From: Catenulispora rubra
GTDB taxonomy: Bacteria; Actinomycetota; Actinomycetes; Streptomycetales; Catenulisporaceae
Assembly: GCF_015356825.1 (NCBI RefSeq)
Contig: NZ_JAACYW010000003.1
Location: 62,001-126,000 of the forward strand
Direction of reading: 5' to 3'
DNA: 64,000 bases
The notes under the pieces were generated by a model. It saw only the letters and a program-made list of their open reading frames with translations. It searched no databases and had not been told where the DNA came from. The translations under genes and the position numbers were made by a program. Positions 17,077-24,964 of this stretch are shown piece by piece (position 1 is the first letter of the stretch; the number at the start of each line of letters is the position of its first letter).

Positions 17077-17291
17077 GACGCCGCCTTCGGCCACAAGCAC
17101 CCGGCCTCGTGCTGATCACGGATCTCGTTGGCGTGCTGAACCAGGCCGACCGTGTAGGGGCCGGCTTTGTAGCCACAGATGCAACGCACCATCCAACCGG
17201 ACGGCCCAACTTGCTCTCGCGGAGTGCGCTCCACGACCGTGCCGACGATTTCGGTATCAATGGCGTAGGGGCTGGATGTAGAGGGCGTCAT
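17073..17291 (-). CDS. Small putative zinc-binding protein, 72 aa
   Basis: Short protein with a possible metal site: CICGYKAGPY, later HANEIRDQHEAGC, giving C-x-C then H...H..C. Four-base overlap with the following 94-aa gene argues for real translation. Upstream is the XRE-DUF5753 gene (66 bp away). No strong ribosome site is seen before the ATG at 17291, so translation may depend on upstream reading. Function unknown. Confidence 0.5.
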   Translation of the reverse strand: MTPSTSSPYAIDTEIVGTVVERTPREQVGPSGWMVRCICGYKAGPYTVGLVQHANEIRDQHEAGCLWPKAAS

Positions 17292-17357
17292 GGTTCTGAC
17301 GGTGCCAGGCGTACAGGCCGGGCAGCCAGCGAAGTTGCACGAGTTGCGCGGGGCTTT

Positions 17358-18203
17358 TTACAACACCTCGATGGCTCGTGCAATCAGCCGGCGGGCATCG
17401 GGACCGTAGGCCGCCATGCCCGCCAGTCGCCGGAAGGCCCGTTCGTACACGTCCAAGTCCGACGGCGCGGTGACACTGATCGACGCCGACAGGGTCTCCT
17501 CCTTCACCAGTTCCCCGTCGAACATGTAGAAGGACTCCGTCGGCCACATCTCACGCACGGCCCCGAACGGAATCACCCCGAGAGCCACATACGGCTTCCC
17601 GAGAACCCCCAGCAGCACCCCCAACTGCTCCGCCATCACCTCCGCCGAACCGATCACGGTTCGCAGGACAGCCTCCTCCAGCAGAATCACAATGCGGTGA
17701 TCGCCTTCGCGAAGCACCCGCGAGCGCTCCATGCGCGCCGCCACGGAGGCCTCTACATCGTCCGGCAGTCGACGGAACTCGGAAATCGTTCCGATCAGCG
17801 CCGTCGCGTAGGCGGGTGTCTGGAGCAGCGCAGGCACGACGTTCGAGGAGTAGAAGCGCAGGTGCTTGGTGCGCAGGTAGAGGGCCAGCCCGTCGACCTG
17901 CACCTGACGCATCCCACCTCGATGAAGCCTCTTCCACGTCACGTACGCCGAGGCGGCCGCAGAGTGCGCAGCCAGCAAGTCTCCGACTTGCTCTTCAGCA
18001 TCGCAGGCAGCACACCACGCCCTGATGTCGTCCTCAGACGGCGGCGTGATGGCGTTCCGGATCCGAGACACCTTTGCCGGATGCCATCCACACGCCGCCG
18101 CCAACGCACGGCCGTTGAGGCGTGCGTCCTTCATGATCTCTTTCAGGCGGTCAGCGAGCGCTCTGCGCGCAGCCTGAGCGCTGGTGGATGGAAGCGGCGG
18201 CAT
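17358..18203 (-). CDS. XRE-family regulator with DUF5753 (Scr1-like)
   Basis: 281 aa from the ATG at 18203, the usual length of the family. The N-terminal HTH (ADRLKEIMKDARLNGRALAA, HPAKVSRIRNAI) is followed by the DUF5753 ligand/partner domain (LRFYSSNVVPALLQTPAYA, VARMERSRVL, HRIVILLEEAVLRTVIG, LGVIPFGAVREMW). These regulators are paired in actinobacteria with small DUF397 or DUF6879 proteins and behave like antitoxin-type partners. Here DUF6879 lies immediately upstream with a 10-bp gap. The longer upstream extension of the frame is rejected because it overlaps DUF6879. Confidence 0.9.
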   Translation of the reverse strand: MPPLPSTSAQAARRALADRLKEIMKDARLNGRALAAACGWHPAKVSRIRNAITPPSEDDIRAWCAACDAEEQVGDLLAAHSAAASAYVTWKRLHRGGMRQVQVDGLALYLRTKHLRFYSSNVVPALLQTPAYATALIGTISEFRRLPDDVEASVAARMERSRVLREGDHRIVILLEEAVLRTVIGSAEVMAEQLGVLLGVLGKPYVALGVIPFGAVREMWPTESFYMFDGELVKEETLSASISVTAPSDLDVYERAFRRLAGMAAYGPDARRLIARAIEVL

Positions 18204-18213
18204 GTGGAGACGG

Positions 18214-18738
18214 TCAGATAACGAACTGGTCGTGCTGGGTAGCCCGCGTCCACGCCGCCGCGAACGCGCTGGAGCACAGCTCAACGACCGAAGGCTCGGT
18301 GCGCTGCTCGAATCCGGGTTCACACCACCCACCGTCGCCATCGAACAGGTTGAACACAGCCGTGGCGTCGTCGAACAGCCAGAAGTCGTTACCAGGCAAT
18401 GCGATGTCCGAAGCCAGCGGACGCGGCAGCCAGCGAACCTCTTCGCCAGCCTCGATGTTCAGCCCCGTACCTGCATAGAGGAACCGGCTGTAGAGCGACA
18501 CGGGGACCGAAACGATCCGCACACGGCGCACCTTCACGCCTCGTTCGGTCGCCTCAGCCACTGCATTGAGCCAGCCCGCCCGGCGGCTTCGCTCCTCGTC
18601 CGTCGCCCTCGTCCCGCCGCCGGCAGCCTGCCACGCCGCCCACACCTGAGACTCTGTCGCCACGCCGTAGGCGTCGCGCATCTCCACGTGCAGGGCCGCC
18701 GCGGTTGCCTTGCCCAGGTGGTCCCGGATCAGCGTCAC
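18214..18738 (-). CDS. DUF6879 family protein
   Basis: 174 aa. The conserved C-terminal half contains GVKVRRVRIVSVPVSLYSRF, GEEVRWLPRPLA, LPGNDFWLFDDATAVFNLFD and AWTRATQHDQF. This is the DUF6879 pattern found beside XRE-DUF5753 genes. The N-terminal 50 residues are helical. The biochemical role of DUF6879 is not known. Genomic pairing suggests it is the partner or target of the regulator encoded 10 bp downstream. GTG start at 18738; the 76-aa gene ends 21 bp upstream. Confidence 0.85.
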   Translation of the reverse strand: MTLIRDHLGKATAAALHVEMRDAYGVATESQVWAAWQAAGGGTRATDEERSRRAGWLNAVAEATERGVKVRRVRIVSVPVSLYSRFLYAGTGLNIEAGEEVRWLPRPLASDIALPGNDFWLFDDATAVFNLFDGDGGWCEPGFEQRTEPSVVELCSSAFAAAWTRATQHDQFVI

Positions 18739-18759
18739 AGGTCGTCTCTCCCACGGTGG

Positions 18760-18990
18760 CTAGGGCTGGGCAAGGAACTGGCGCATCCTGGCAGGAAGCC
18801 GGATGACCGTCTCGTGTGGCGGAACGTCAGTGGAGTGTCCAGGACTCGACCCCGCCTCGACGCACGCGGCCAGAGTGGCGGCGTCCGCACGATAGGACTG
18901 AATGATCAAATCCCCGTTCTCGTCCTCCCAGATGGTGGGTGAGCCATCATCGTCGGTGTCCGGATCGATCGCGATGAACCGCAGTGCCAT
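18760..18990 (-). CDS. Small acidic protein co-occurring with DUF6879, 76 aa
   Basis: Strongly acidic N-terminus (ALRFIAIDPDTDDDGSP, WEDENGDLIIQSY) and a C-terminal ETVIRLPARMRQFL. This type of 60-80-aa protein commonly opens the DUF6879/XRE-DUF5753 operon. GGAGG stands 5 nt before the ATG at 18990, so this start is preferred to an ORF extension of 70 codons. It probably forms part of the same regulatory cassette. Molecular function unknown. Confidence 0.75.
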   Translation of the reverse strand: MALRFIAIDPDTDDDGSPTIWEDENGDLIIQSYRADAATLAACVEAGSSPGHSTDVPPHETVIRLPARMRQFLAQP

Positions 18991-19145
18991 GGTGCCCTCC
19001 GTGTCGTCGGCAGTGCAGGACATTGAGAAGGGTTGCACCAGATCCGCACCGCGGCCAGATTTCGTTGCACGGATTGCACACGTGTCGATTTTGAACGCTT
19101 CCAGTGGAACCTTCGGAGATTCGGCGAGTCCCGACAGGGCCAGAT

Positions 19146-22100
19146 CTACTGGCCTGGCCCCTGCGGAGCCGGAACACGTTCGACTTCGACCGAGCGACGA
19201 GACCATTGGCTTGGGACGGGCAGGTTCGTGTTGATGATCAACACGCCGACCAAGGCCGGGTACCGCGGATCGGCCAAACCATGAAGCCGCGGCTTCAACC
19301 AGTCAATGTAGTTGTCGATGACCCCGGGAGGCGCGGCCTTGCGGCTGTGATCGAGTACGACCAGGACCGACAGTTGGCTGCCACGGCCGACGCCGTACTG
19401 GGTCGGCTGCCCGACGTAGCGGGCACAGTCGTCGACGGTGATCGGATTGCCGCGCGAGACCTTCAGCTCGGCGATGATGTCGTCATGGAGGAGGTCGTCG
19501 AATCCGCCCGCGACCCGATCACGGCGGGTCAGCCGACCGTCGATCTCGGGGTCGGCGAGCAACCAGCGCTCCAGCTCGTCGTGGAACTGGGCCTCGGTGA
19601 CCCTGGTGCCGCGCTGGAAGACCTTCTTGAACATGATGGTCTGGGCCGCACGTACGCAAGCAGAAAAGAACCGACAGAACGCCCGTACGTCTTCCGCATC
19701 AAACATCGGCGCGTCGAGTGCGGCGAACATCGACAGGAGCCGGCCGTCGGTCTGCTCATGATCGGTGAGGGCGTCTCGGCTCGGATCGAACGGCCGTAGC
19801 TCGAGGCGGCTTAGGCCCGCCACCTCGATGCGCTCCTCACGACCTTCACCGATCAGTCGCACCTGCACCGGGCAGTCCAGTGGCGAAGCCATGATCGCCT
19901 GCTCAACGCTACAGTGCAATGGCGCCTCGCCGTTCAACATGACTCCGACATCGTCTACAGCACCGTCGACGATTTCAAACTCGTAGCGCGGAAGGGTCAG
20001 CGCATCTCGACCGAGAGTGGTGACCGGCTCGACGATGCACCGCTCAGCCCAGTCGGGCACATCCAACAGCCGGACAGTCATGCCCAGGTGATAGATCTCG
20101 CCGGGTCGTACGACGAGGACATCGGTGATGGGAACGTCGTGCATGGTGGCCACGCACACGGCTCGTGGCGGTGGAGCCGAGGGCATACTCGGAGCTCTGG
20201 ACGCGAACTGCTCGGGAATCAGGCTGGTGCCAACGAGTGAAACCGGCACGGGGATGGCGGCGAGGCTCTGCCACGCCGCCTCGGCCGTCGCGGCATCGGC
20301 GGCCGCTTCGACTGCGGTCAGGATTTCGCGGAGACTACCCGGTTCCGTGTCTGGCGCCGCCTCCAGTTCGGACCGCAGGATATGGGCACGCCGCTGTGCT
20401 GCTTGCAGCAACAGAAGCGTCGTCGGGTCGGCGATGCGAAGTGCGGCGTCATACCGGAGTAGAAGCGCCGCGATCTCCCAGGCACTCGCGACTACCGCGC
20501 GCTGGGAACCGCTGGCGTGGGCGGCGGGCGCTGCACGGAGTCGTCCGGCCGCCGTATCCAGCACCTCGGCAATCACGGTCGGTTCGGGGGTAGTCGACGT
20601 ACGAAGCACCGCCGCGACTGTCGCCGCGGTTCGTGTCGTGTCGACAACAGCACCGATCTGGCCGTCCCCCGTTGCTTCCGGGAACGACCGCTCCAGCGCG
20701 GTGACGGCCGTGTCCACTGCTGCGGCCAGCGTCGGCAACCGCGCGCCGTCCGCCGCCCCGTCGGCAAGCGCTTCGGCGAGTTCGGCACCGCGGGCGACGA
20801 CACCAGAGAACGCTCGACCCGGCGCTCCTTCCGCGCCAGGTGGTTGCTCGATCTCGATCCGCCTGGCAAGGGTGGCGGCATCGGCCCACCGGCCGGCGGC
20901 CTGCAGGAGCTCGACCGGTTCAAGGGCACGCCGCCAGCGCGCGGAACCGTGCACCGTGCTCAGCTGCTCAATGTCAGCGAACGGGATGCCCGCGAGCACG
21001 CGCGGTCGGTCGAAAAGGGCTTGTAGGACGGGTTCACGGCGGGCGTTGTAGTCGTCGATCAGATCAGGACTGGCCGCAGTGGCCAGGGCTGCGCGTGTCC
21101 AGACCGGTTGGTCCTGTAGCTCGTCGGGCCACCACGCGGTGAGCAGCCGTTCCCGGTCATAGGCGGAGCAACGATCGACGTATCCGAGCGCGAAGGACAA
21201 CCATTGCGTAGTCAGCGTCTCGTCAGGTTGCTGAAAGGCCAGTGACCTCAGCGACCATAGGGCTGACGCAAGCACCTCTGGGTGCCGGTTCGCCTGCGGC
21301 TGGGCATAGGTGACGATCCACTGAGCAACGCTGCGTAGCAGCCGTGGTGCCAACTCCCCAGGCATGCGGAGCTGGGGGATCTTCTCCAGCATGGCCCGGT
21401 GGACGATGACGTAGCTGTCGTCAAGCAGCGCGACAGACAACTCGGCCAACTCGGCGGGGAGTTGGTCGGCGACCCGCGCACACGCCGCCCACAGGCTGAT
21501 GCCCGCGCACCGGACCAGCGGGGCGCCATCGCACAGGGCTGAGTACGTGATCGGCAATACGTCACGGAGCGTCTCGGCGGCTACCGCCGACTCCAGCACG
21601 TCCAACATCGCCACACGGGTCGTTCGATCCCGCTCCTCCTCACCAGTGGCCGCAGCGAACAGAGCCTGGGCCGCTGTGAGGACTGCATCAGGGTTCGCAG
21701 CTGCACACAGACCGATCGCCCCGGCGAGCCTGCGCCGGCGCGCATTACGCTGCATCCAGCGCCCAAAGCTCTCCATCTCCTGCAAGAACCGAGGACGCTC
21801 GTCTGACGCGGCGATAGTTACCGCGTCCGCTTGTGGTTCCGACAGCCTTAAGACTGCACCGAGAATCCCAGCGACGTGGGCGGCGACGGCATCAGGGATC
21901 TCGCGCGCAAGTGTTTGCAGATGATCGGCACTGCGGTCTGCGGGCTCCTCGCCCCAGTCACCGCCGGCGCGCAGAACGACGAACGCAATGGCCTGTGATG
22001 TCGCTTCAGGGGTGGCGTCCCAAGGCTCCCGGAACCGTTGCAGGAACCAGGGCACCCGGGCCAGCTGCGCGCGCGCCGGCTGACTCGTTACAGCGGCCAC

Positions 22101-23231
22101 GGTCTCGACGATCCGCCGAGTCAACTCCGGGTCGTGGCGCCACCCTTCCGCCAATGCCCGAAGGGCAGCGCCAGCAGGATGAGGAGTTCCGGCGTAGCCG
22201 GCATCCTCTCCGCGAATACTCGCCGCCAGTGGCGGCCCGAGGGCCATGATCCGGGAGGCGTCGACGACGAGCAGTGCAGTTGCCGCTTCGGCACCGGCCT
22301 GGCGATTTTGCTCATCGTCGCTGGCCAAGTAAGTCATGATCTGTTCGGTCACCGCGGGAAGGTCGACACGAGACGCAGCCAGCAGGCCATCCACCGATAC
22401 CGGCACGGCCCACGGCCCGTGATCTTCGCCCGACGCCAGCTCGATGAGGCCGCCGATGACGTCTGTCAGATCTGCCGCGCTCAAGTCCGGCTCCAGCAGC
22501 GCGAAAAGCCGCCCCGCCTCGACCGAGCGGTACTCCCCCAGCACCGCGACGGCGACGCCGACGGCTTGGCGAGGCGGACACCGACCAGCGCGAACCAAGG
22601 CACGCAGAGCCTCAAGAGCAACGGGATCGGCGGTGTCCACGGCCAGCTCGACCAGGCTGTCGACCAGCACGGGGCGAAACAGTTCAGGGGCAGCCCTGGC
22701 AGAGTCCAAGACATAGCGAACCGCCTGCTGCTCATGCGCGGTCAGCGGTCCCGTGCGCGGCTCGGAGTGGTCGATGCGGTCCAGAGCTTCACCCAGGTCC
22801 CGCACCACATGGCCCTCGCCGGCCAGCAGCCGACGGCGGCGTTCACCGCGCGTCCTGCAGCGTGCGGCACGCTCCTCGGCGGCGCGACGCGCCGCGTCCT
22901 CCCGTGCCTGCTCGGCGGTTGCCCATTCCGCTGACACCGTGGCGAGGTTGGGCAGCTCACCGGTCCCGTCACGGTGCACGCAGTTCGTGCAGTTGGCCAG
23001 GCAAAAGTCGACGGCCAGGTCAGTAGCCCGCGGGCTCTGGACCTGCGGCGGTGGAGCATGCTCACAGCGGATCTCAAATAGGCCGAGCGGCACGCCGAGC
23101 AACGACCCGGCGTAGCTGCTACCGCCGACCAGTTGCAAGCGGGCATGCCGACAATGCCGCCGCGTCAGCTCGATCGCCTCAGCGTTGGACTCGCCGAGTG
23201 CTGCCGTTTCATCGAATTCCTGCTCACGCAC
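19146..23231 (-). CDS. Giant alpha-helical repeat protein with C-terminal PD-(D/E)XK nuclease-like domain
   Basis: 1361 aa. The N-terminus (about 1-100) has a cysteine cluster (FEIRCEH, FCLANCTNCVHR) that could bind zinc. Residues about 110-150 are a charged coiled coil (AREDAARRAAEERAARCRTR). From about 160 to 1000 the sequence is Ala/Leu-rich helical hairpins consistent with HEAT/ARM repeats. After about residue 1200 the pattern changes. A helix with an acidic residue (FHDELERWLL), then GGFDDLLHDDIIAELKVSRG near 1242-1261 and QPTQYGV, fit the E...D...E-x-K...Q layout of PD-(D/E)XK nucleases. A large helical sensor joined to a nuclease is typical of phage-defence effectors. No known system is recognised. 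Neighbours are minus-strand conflict-type genes. Confidence 0.7.
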   Translation of the reverse strand: MREQEFDETAALGESNAEAIELTRRHCRHARLQLVGGSSYAGSLLGVPLGLFEIRCEHAPPPQVQSPRATDLAVDFCLANCTNCVHRDGTGELPNLATVSAEWATAEQAREDAARRAAEERAARCRTRGERRRRLLAGEGHVVRDLGEALDRIDHSEPRTGPLTAHEQQAVRYVLDSARAAPELFRPVLVDSLVELAVDTADPVALEALRALVRAGRCPPRQAVGVAVAVLGEYRSVEAGRLFALLEPDLSAADLTDVIGGLIELASGEDHGPWAVPVSVDGLLAASRVDLPAVTEQIMTYLASDDEQNRQAGAEAATALLVVDASRIMALGPPLAASIRGEDAGYAGTPHPAGAALRALAEGWRHDPELTRRIVETVAAVTSQPARAQLARVPWFLQRFREPWDATPEATSQAIAFVVLRAGGDWGEEPADRSADHLQTLAREIPDAVAAHVAGILGAVLRLSEPQADAVTIAASDERPRFLQEMESFGRWMQRNARRRRLAGAIGLCAAANPDAVLTAAQALFAAATGEEERDRTTRVAMLDVLESAVAAETLRDVLPITYSALCDGAPLVRCAGISLWAACARVADQLPAELAELSVALLDDSYVIVHRAMLEKIPQLRMPGELAPRLLRSVAQWIVTYAQPQANRHPEVLASALWSLRSLAFQQPDETLTTQWLSFALGYVDRCSAYDRERLLTAWWPDELQDQPVWTRAALATAASPDLIDDYNARREPVLQALFDRPRVLAGIPFADIEQLSTVHGSARWRRALEPVELLQAAGRWADAATLARRIEIEQPPGAEGAPGRAFSGVVARGAELAEALADGAADGARLPTLAAAVDTAVTALERSFPEATGDGQIGAVVDTTRTAATVAAVLRTSTTPEPTVIAEVLDTAAGRLRAAPAAHASGSQRAVVASAWEIAALLLRYDAALRIADPTTLLLLQAAQRRAHILRSELEAAPDTEPGSLREILTAVEAAADAATAEAAWQSLAAIPVPVSLVGTSLIPEQFASRAPSMPSAPPPRAVCVATMHDVPITDVLVVRPGEIYHLGMTVRLLDVPDWAERCIVEPVTTLGRDALTLPRYEFEIVDGAVDDVGVMLNGEAPLHCSVEQAIMASPLDCPVQVRLIGEGREERIEVAGLSRLELRPFDPSRDALTDHEQTDGRLLSMFAALDAPMFDAEDVRAFCRFFSACVRAAQTIMFKKVFQRGTRVTEAQFHDELERWLLADPEIDGRLTRRDRVAGGFDDLLHDDIIAELKVSRGNPITVDDCARYVGQPTQYGVGRGSQLSVLVVLDHSRKAAPPGVIDNYIDWLKPRLHGLADPRYPALVGVLIINTNLPVPSQWSRRSVEVERVPAPQGPGQ

Positions 23232-23418
23232 CTCTCAAGTACACCACCGGGGTGCGACAACCACTCCAGTTTTCGTACGACTCCATGCGTTGAGCTGGCG
23301 GATACGATTCGCAGAAATCGCCTTGTACCGCATGTCGCGAACAGCCTTAGGCGACGGGGCATCCGTGCCAGAAATTCCGATCGGGCACGTACCGACACTA
23401 CTCGCGACAGAGTCGGAG

Positions 23419-24243
23419 TCACCAGTCATTACGGTCGGGGATCTGCGTCAGCTGCATATCACCCGTAAGCTCCCAGTGCTGCACCGCATCATCGGTGAAG
23501 CGAACGACAAAGTCGATCAACGGATCAGACATTTGAACACCCGGAAGCATCGTGTCAGAAATGCGCTCGTCCGGATCAAGATCCCACACCGCGAAGACCT
23601 GACTCCCGTTACCAACGTTCAATTGTTGAACGGGAAAAATCAGAGCGACACCTTCAGCCGCTCTGATAGTGGACAACGGAGACAACGGAGATCTATGGAC
23701 AGTTGCCGCGCCAGCCATTTTTGCGACGTCGCACCAACCATAGGGCTTCCGCGAGTATGGCTTTATGTCGACACGGGCAACGATATTGCGAACAGGTCTA
23801 GGAGATTCATTATCAATTTGGACCGCAACCATCATATTGTATGGCGCGTTATCGAGAAATACATGTACTCGATTTGACTTCACCACAACTAGCTCTGCCT
23901 GGCGACGAGCTGCAACTTTCAGCAGTTTAAGCTCCTGCTCCGCCCGCCTATCCGCTTCCTTCCGATCGGCCATCAGCTGTTCCGCCTGAAGCTTCAGCGT
24001 TTGGTCCTGCAACTTCACTTGATCGCGCAGTATTCTCAACTGCCCCGCAGCGAAGAACGCAGCGACACCAGCCGCGCCCAGCGCCATCACCGTGGCTACG
24101 GCACCAACCCACGTGGGAACGTCGCCCCAGTCCCAGCGATCGCGGCGGCCGAAATACCAAACAAGGGCCACCACTACCACCGCGACCAACAGGGCCCCAA
24201 CCGCCGGCGCCAAGTACCGCCGCCCACGCCTCTCCTCCGCCAT
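23419..24243 (-). CDS. Membrane protein with two N-terminal helices and a coiled coil, 274 aa
   Basis: Two transmembrane helices near residues 10-30 (PAVGALLVAVVVVALVWYF) and 42-66 (WVGAVATVMALGAAGVAAFF) are followed by a coiled coil (RDQVKLQDQTLKLQAEQL, then Lys/Glu-rich to about residue 115). A globular domain follows (FLDNAPYNMMVAVQIDN, FAVWDLDPDERISDTM). The domain has no recognised family. Base composition is lower in GC than the neighbours. It lies 187 bp upstream of the 1361-aa gene on the same strand, close enough to be expressed with it. It could anchor that protein to the membrane; that is speculation. Confidence 0.65.
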   Translation of the reverse strand: MAEERRGRRYLAPAVGALLVAVVVVALVWYFGRRDRWDWGDVPTWVGAVATVMALGAAGVAAFFAAGQLRILRDQVKLQDQTLKLQAEQLMADRKEADRRAEQELKLLKVAARRQAELVVVKSNRVHVFLDNAPYNMMVAVQIDNESPRPVRNIVARVDIKPYSRKPYGWCDVAKMAGAATVHRSPLSPLSTIRAAEGVALIFPVQQLNVGNGSQVFAVWDLDPDERISDTMLPGVQMSDPLIDFVVRFTDDAVQHWELTGDMQLTQIPDRNDW

Positions 24244-24919
24244 GGCGGCAGCCTACGGAGCCCAAGCCCATGATCGGCACAGAATCGGTGCTGTCACAGC
24301 CAAAGCAGGTACCGGTGCGTGCGCCAGCAGCGTTCACCCACTTCCGCAGCAGCGGCCTGCTGTTGCCTCCCAGGAGCGTGCTCCGAGTCCGCCGCAGCTA
24401 CTGCCGGGTGTCCCGCGTGGCGCCCCCGATGTGGTGCGGTTTCCACGGCCGATTGAATCTCGCAACCGCTGCATGCCCCTGACCAGATGAGCAACCACTG
24501 CCCCACCCGTCACCGCGAGTCGCCCCGATCGACCCAGCATCCGCATCAGGTTCGGCGCCGCCTTAGCCGCACCCTGACTACGCAACCCTCCGCAACAGAC
24601 TCGAACCGGAAGTCCTCGGTCTCCCACGGAGGATCGACTGCGTAGTACCGGCTGCGATGCCTCTTTCGGCATGCGCGATCGTACCGGCCCGCCACCGGAG
24701 CCCTCATCGTTGCCGAGTTGCCGAAGTTGACCATGATCGGCAACATCGAAGCATGTTCACAACGGACTTTGCAGGTCACGCGGAGCCCGACGTTTGGGGG
24801 CCACTTGGGGGCCACACGGGATGCGCGATCATGAACGACCTGCGGGTAAATACCCGCTACGCCTGGCCGACGGAAGGGGCATTGTGTGCATGACGTGCGG
24901 CAACGACTAACACATAGAC
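24244..24919. other. No convincing gene; element-boundary sequence
   Basis: Several overlapping frames exist but none has a recognisable product. A minus-strand frame at 24546-24815 begins VAPKWPPN and may be leftover integrase or leader sequence. Adjacent exact 11-bp repeats TTGGGGGCCAC lie at 24794-24804 and 24805-24815, about 105 bp before the tRNA fragment, where arm-type integrase sites would be expected. Confidence 0.4.
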
Positions 24920-24964
24920 CTGGGGGTCAAGGGGTCGCAGGTTCAAATCCTGTCAGCCCGACCA
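24920..24964 (+). repeat. 3' half of tRNA-Pro(GGG): attachment-site scar
   Basis: The sequence runs from the anticodon loop (CTGGGGG) through the 3' anticodon strand (TCAAG), T arm (GCAGG-TTCAAAT-CCTGT) and acceptor strand CAGCCCG to ACCA. The left half of the tRNA is absent: the bases before 24920 cannot form the 5' acceptor or D arm. Identity beginning at the anticodon loop is the footprint left when a pSAM2-type element integrates into tRNA-Pro. The serine recombinase gene ends inside this fragment, antisense to it. The intact tRNA must lie outside the window. Confidence 0.85.

Noticed and set aside
16590-18221. 543-codon plus-strand frame
   Set aside because: Arg/Pro/His-rich antisense of the Nudix, SH3-like and XRE genes, which have clear domains.
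24546-24815. 89-aa minus-strand protein beginning VAPKWPPN
   Set aside because: No family similarity and low-complexity Arg-rich end. Perhaps integrase debris, not a supportable gene.
24920-24964. Functional tRNA-Pro gene
   Set aside because: Only the sequence from the anticodon loop to CCA is present. The 5' acceptor, D arm and 5' anticodon strand are absent.
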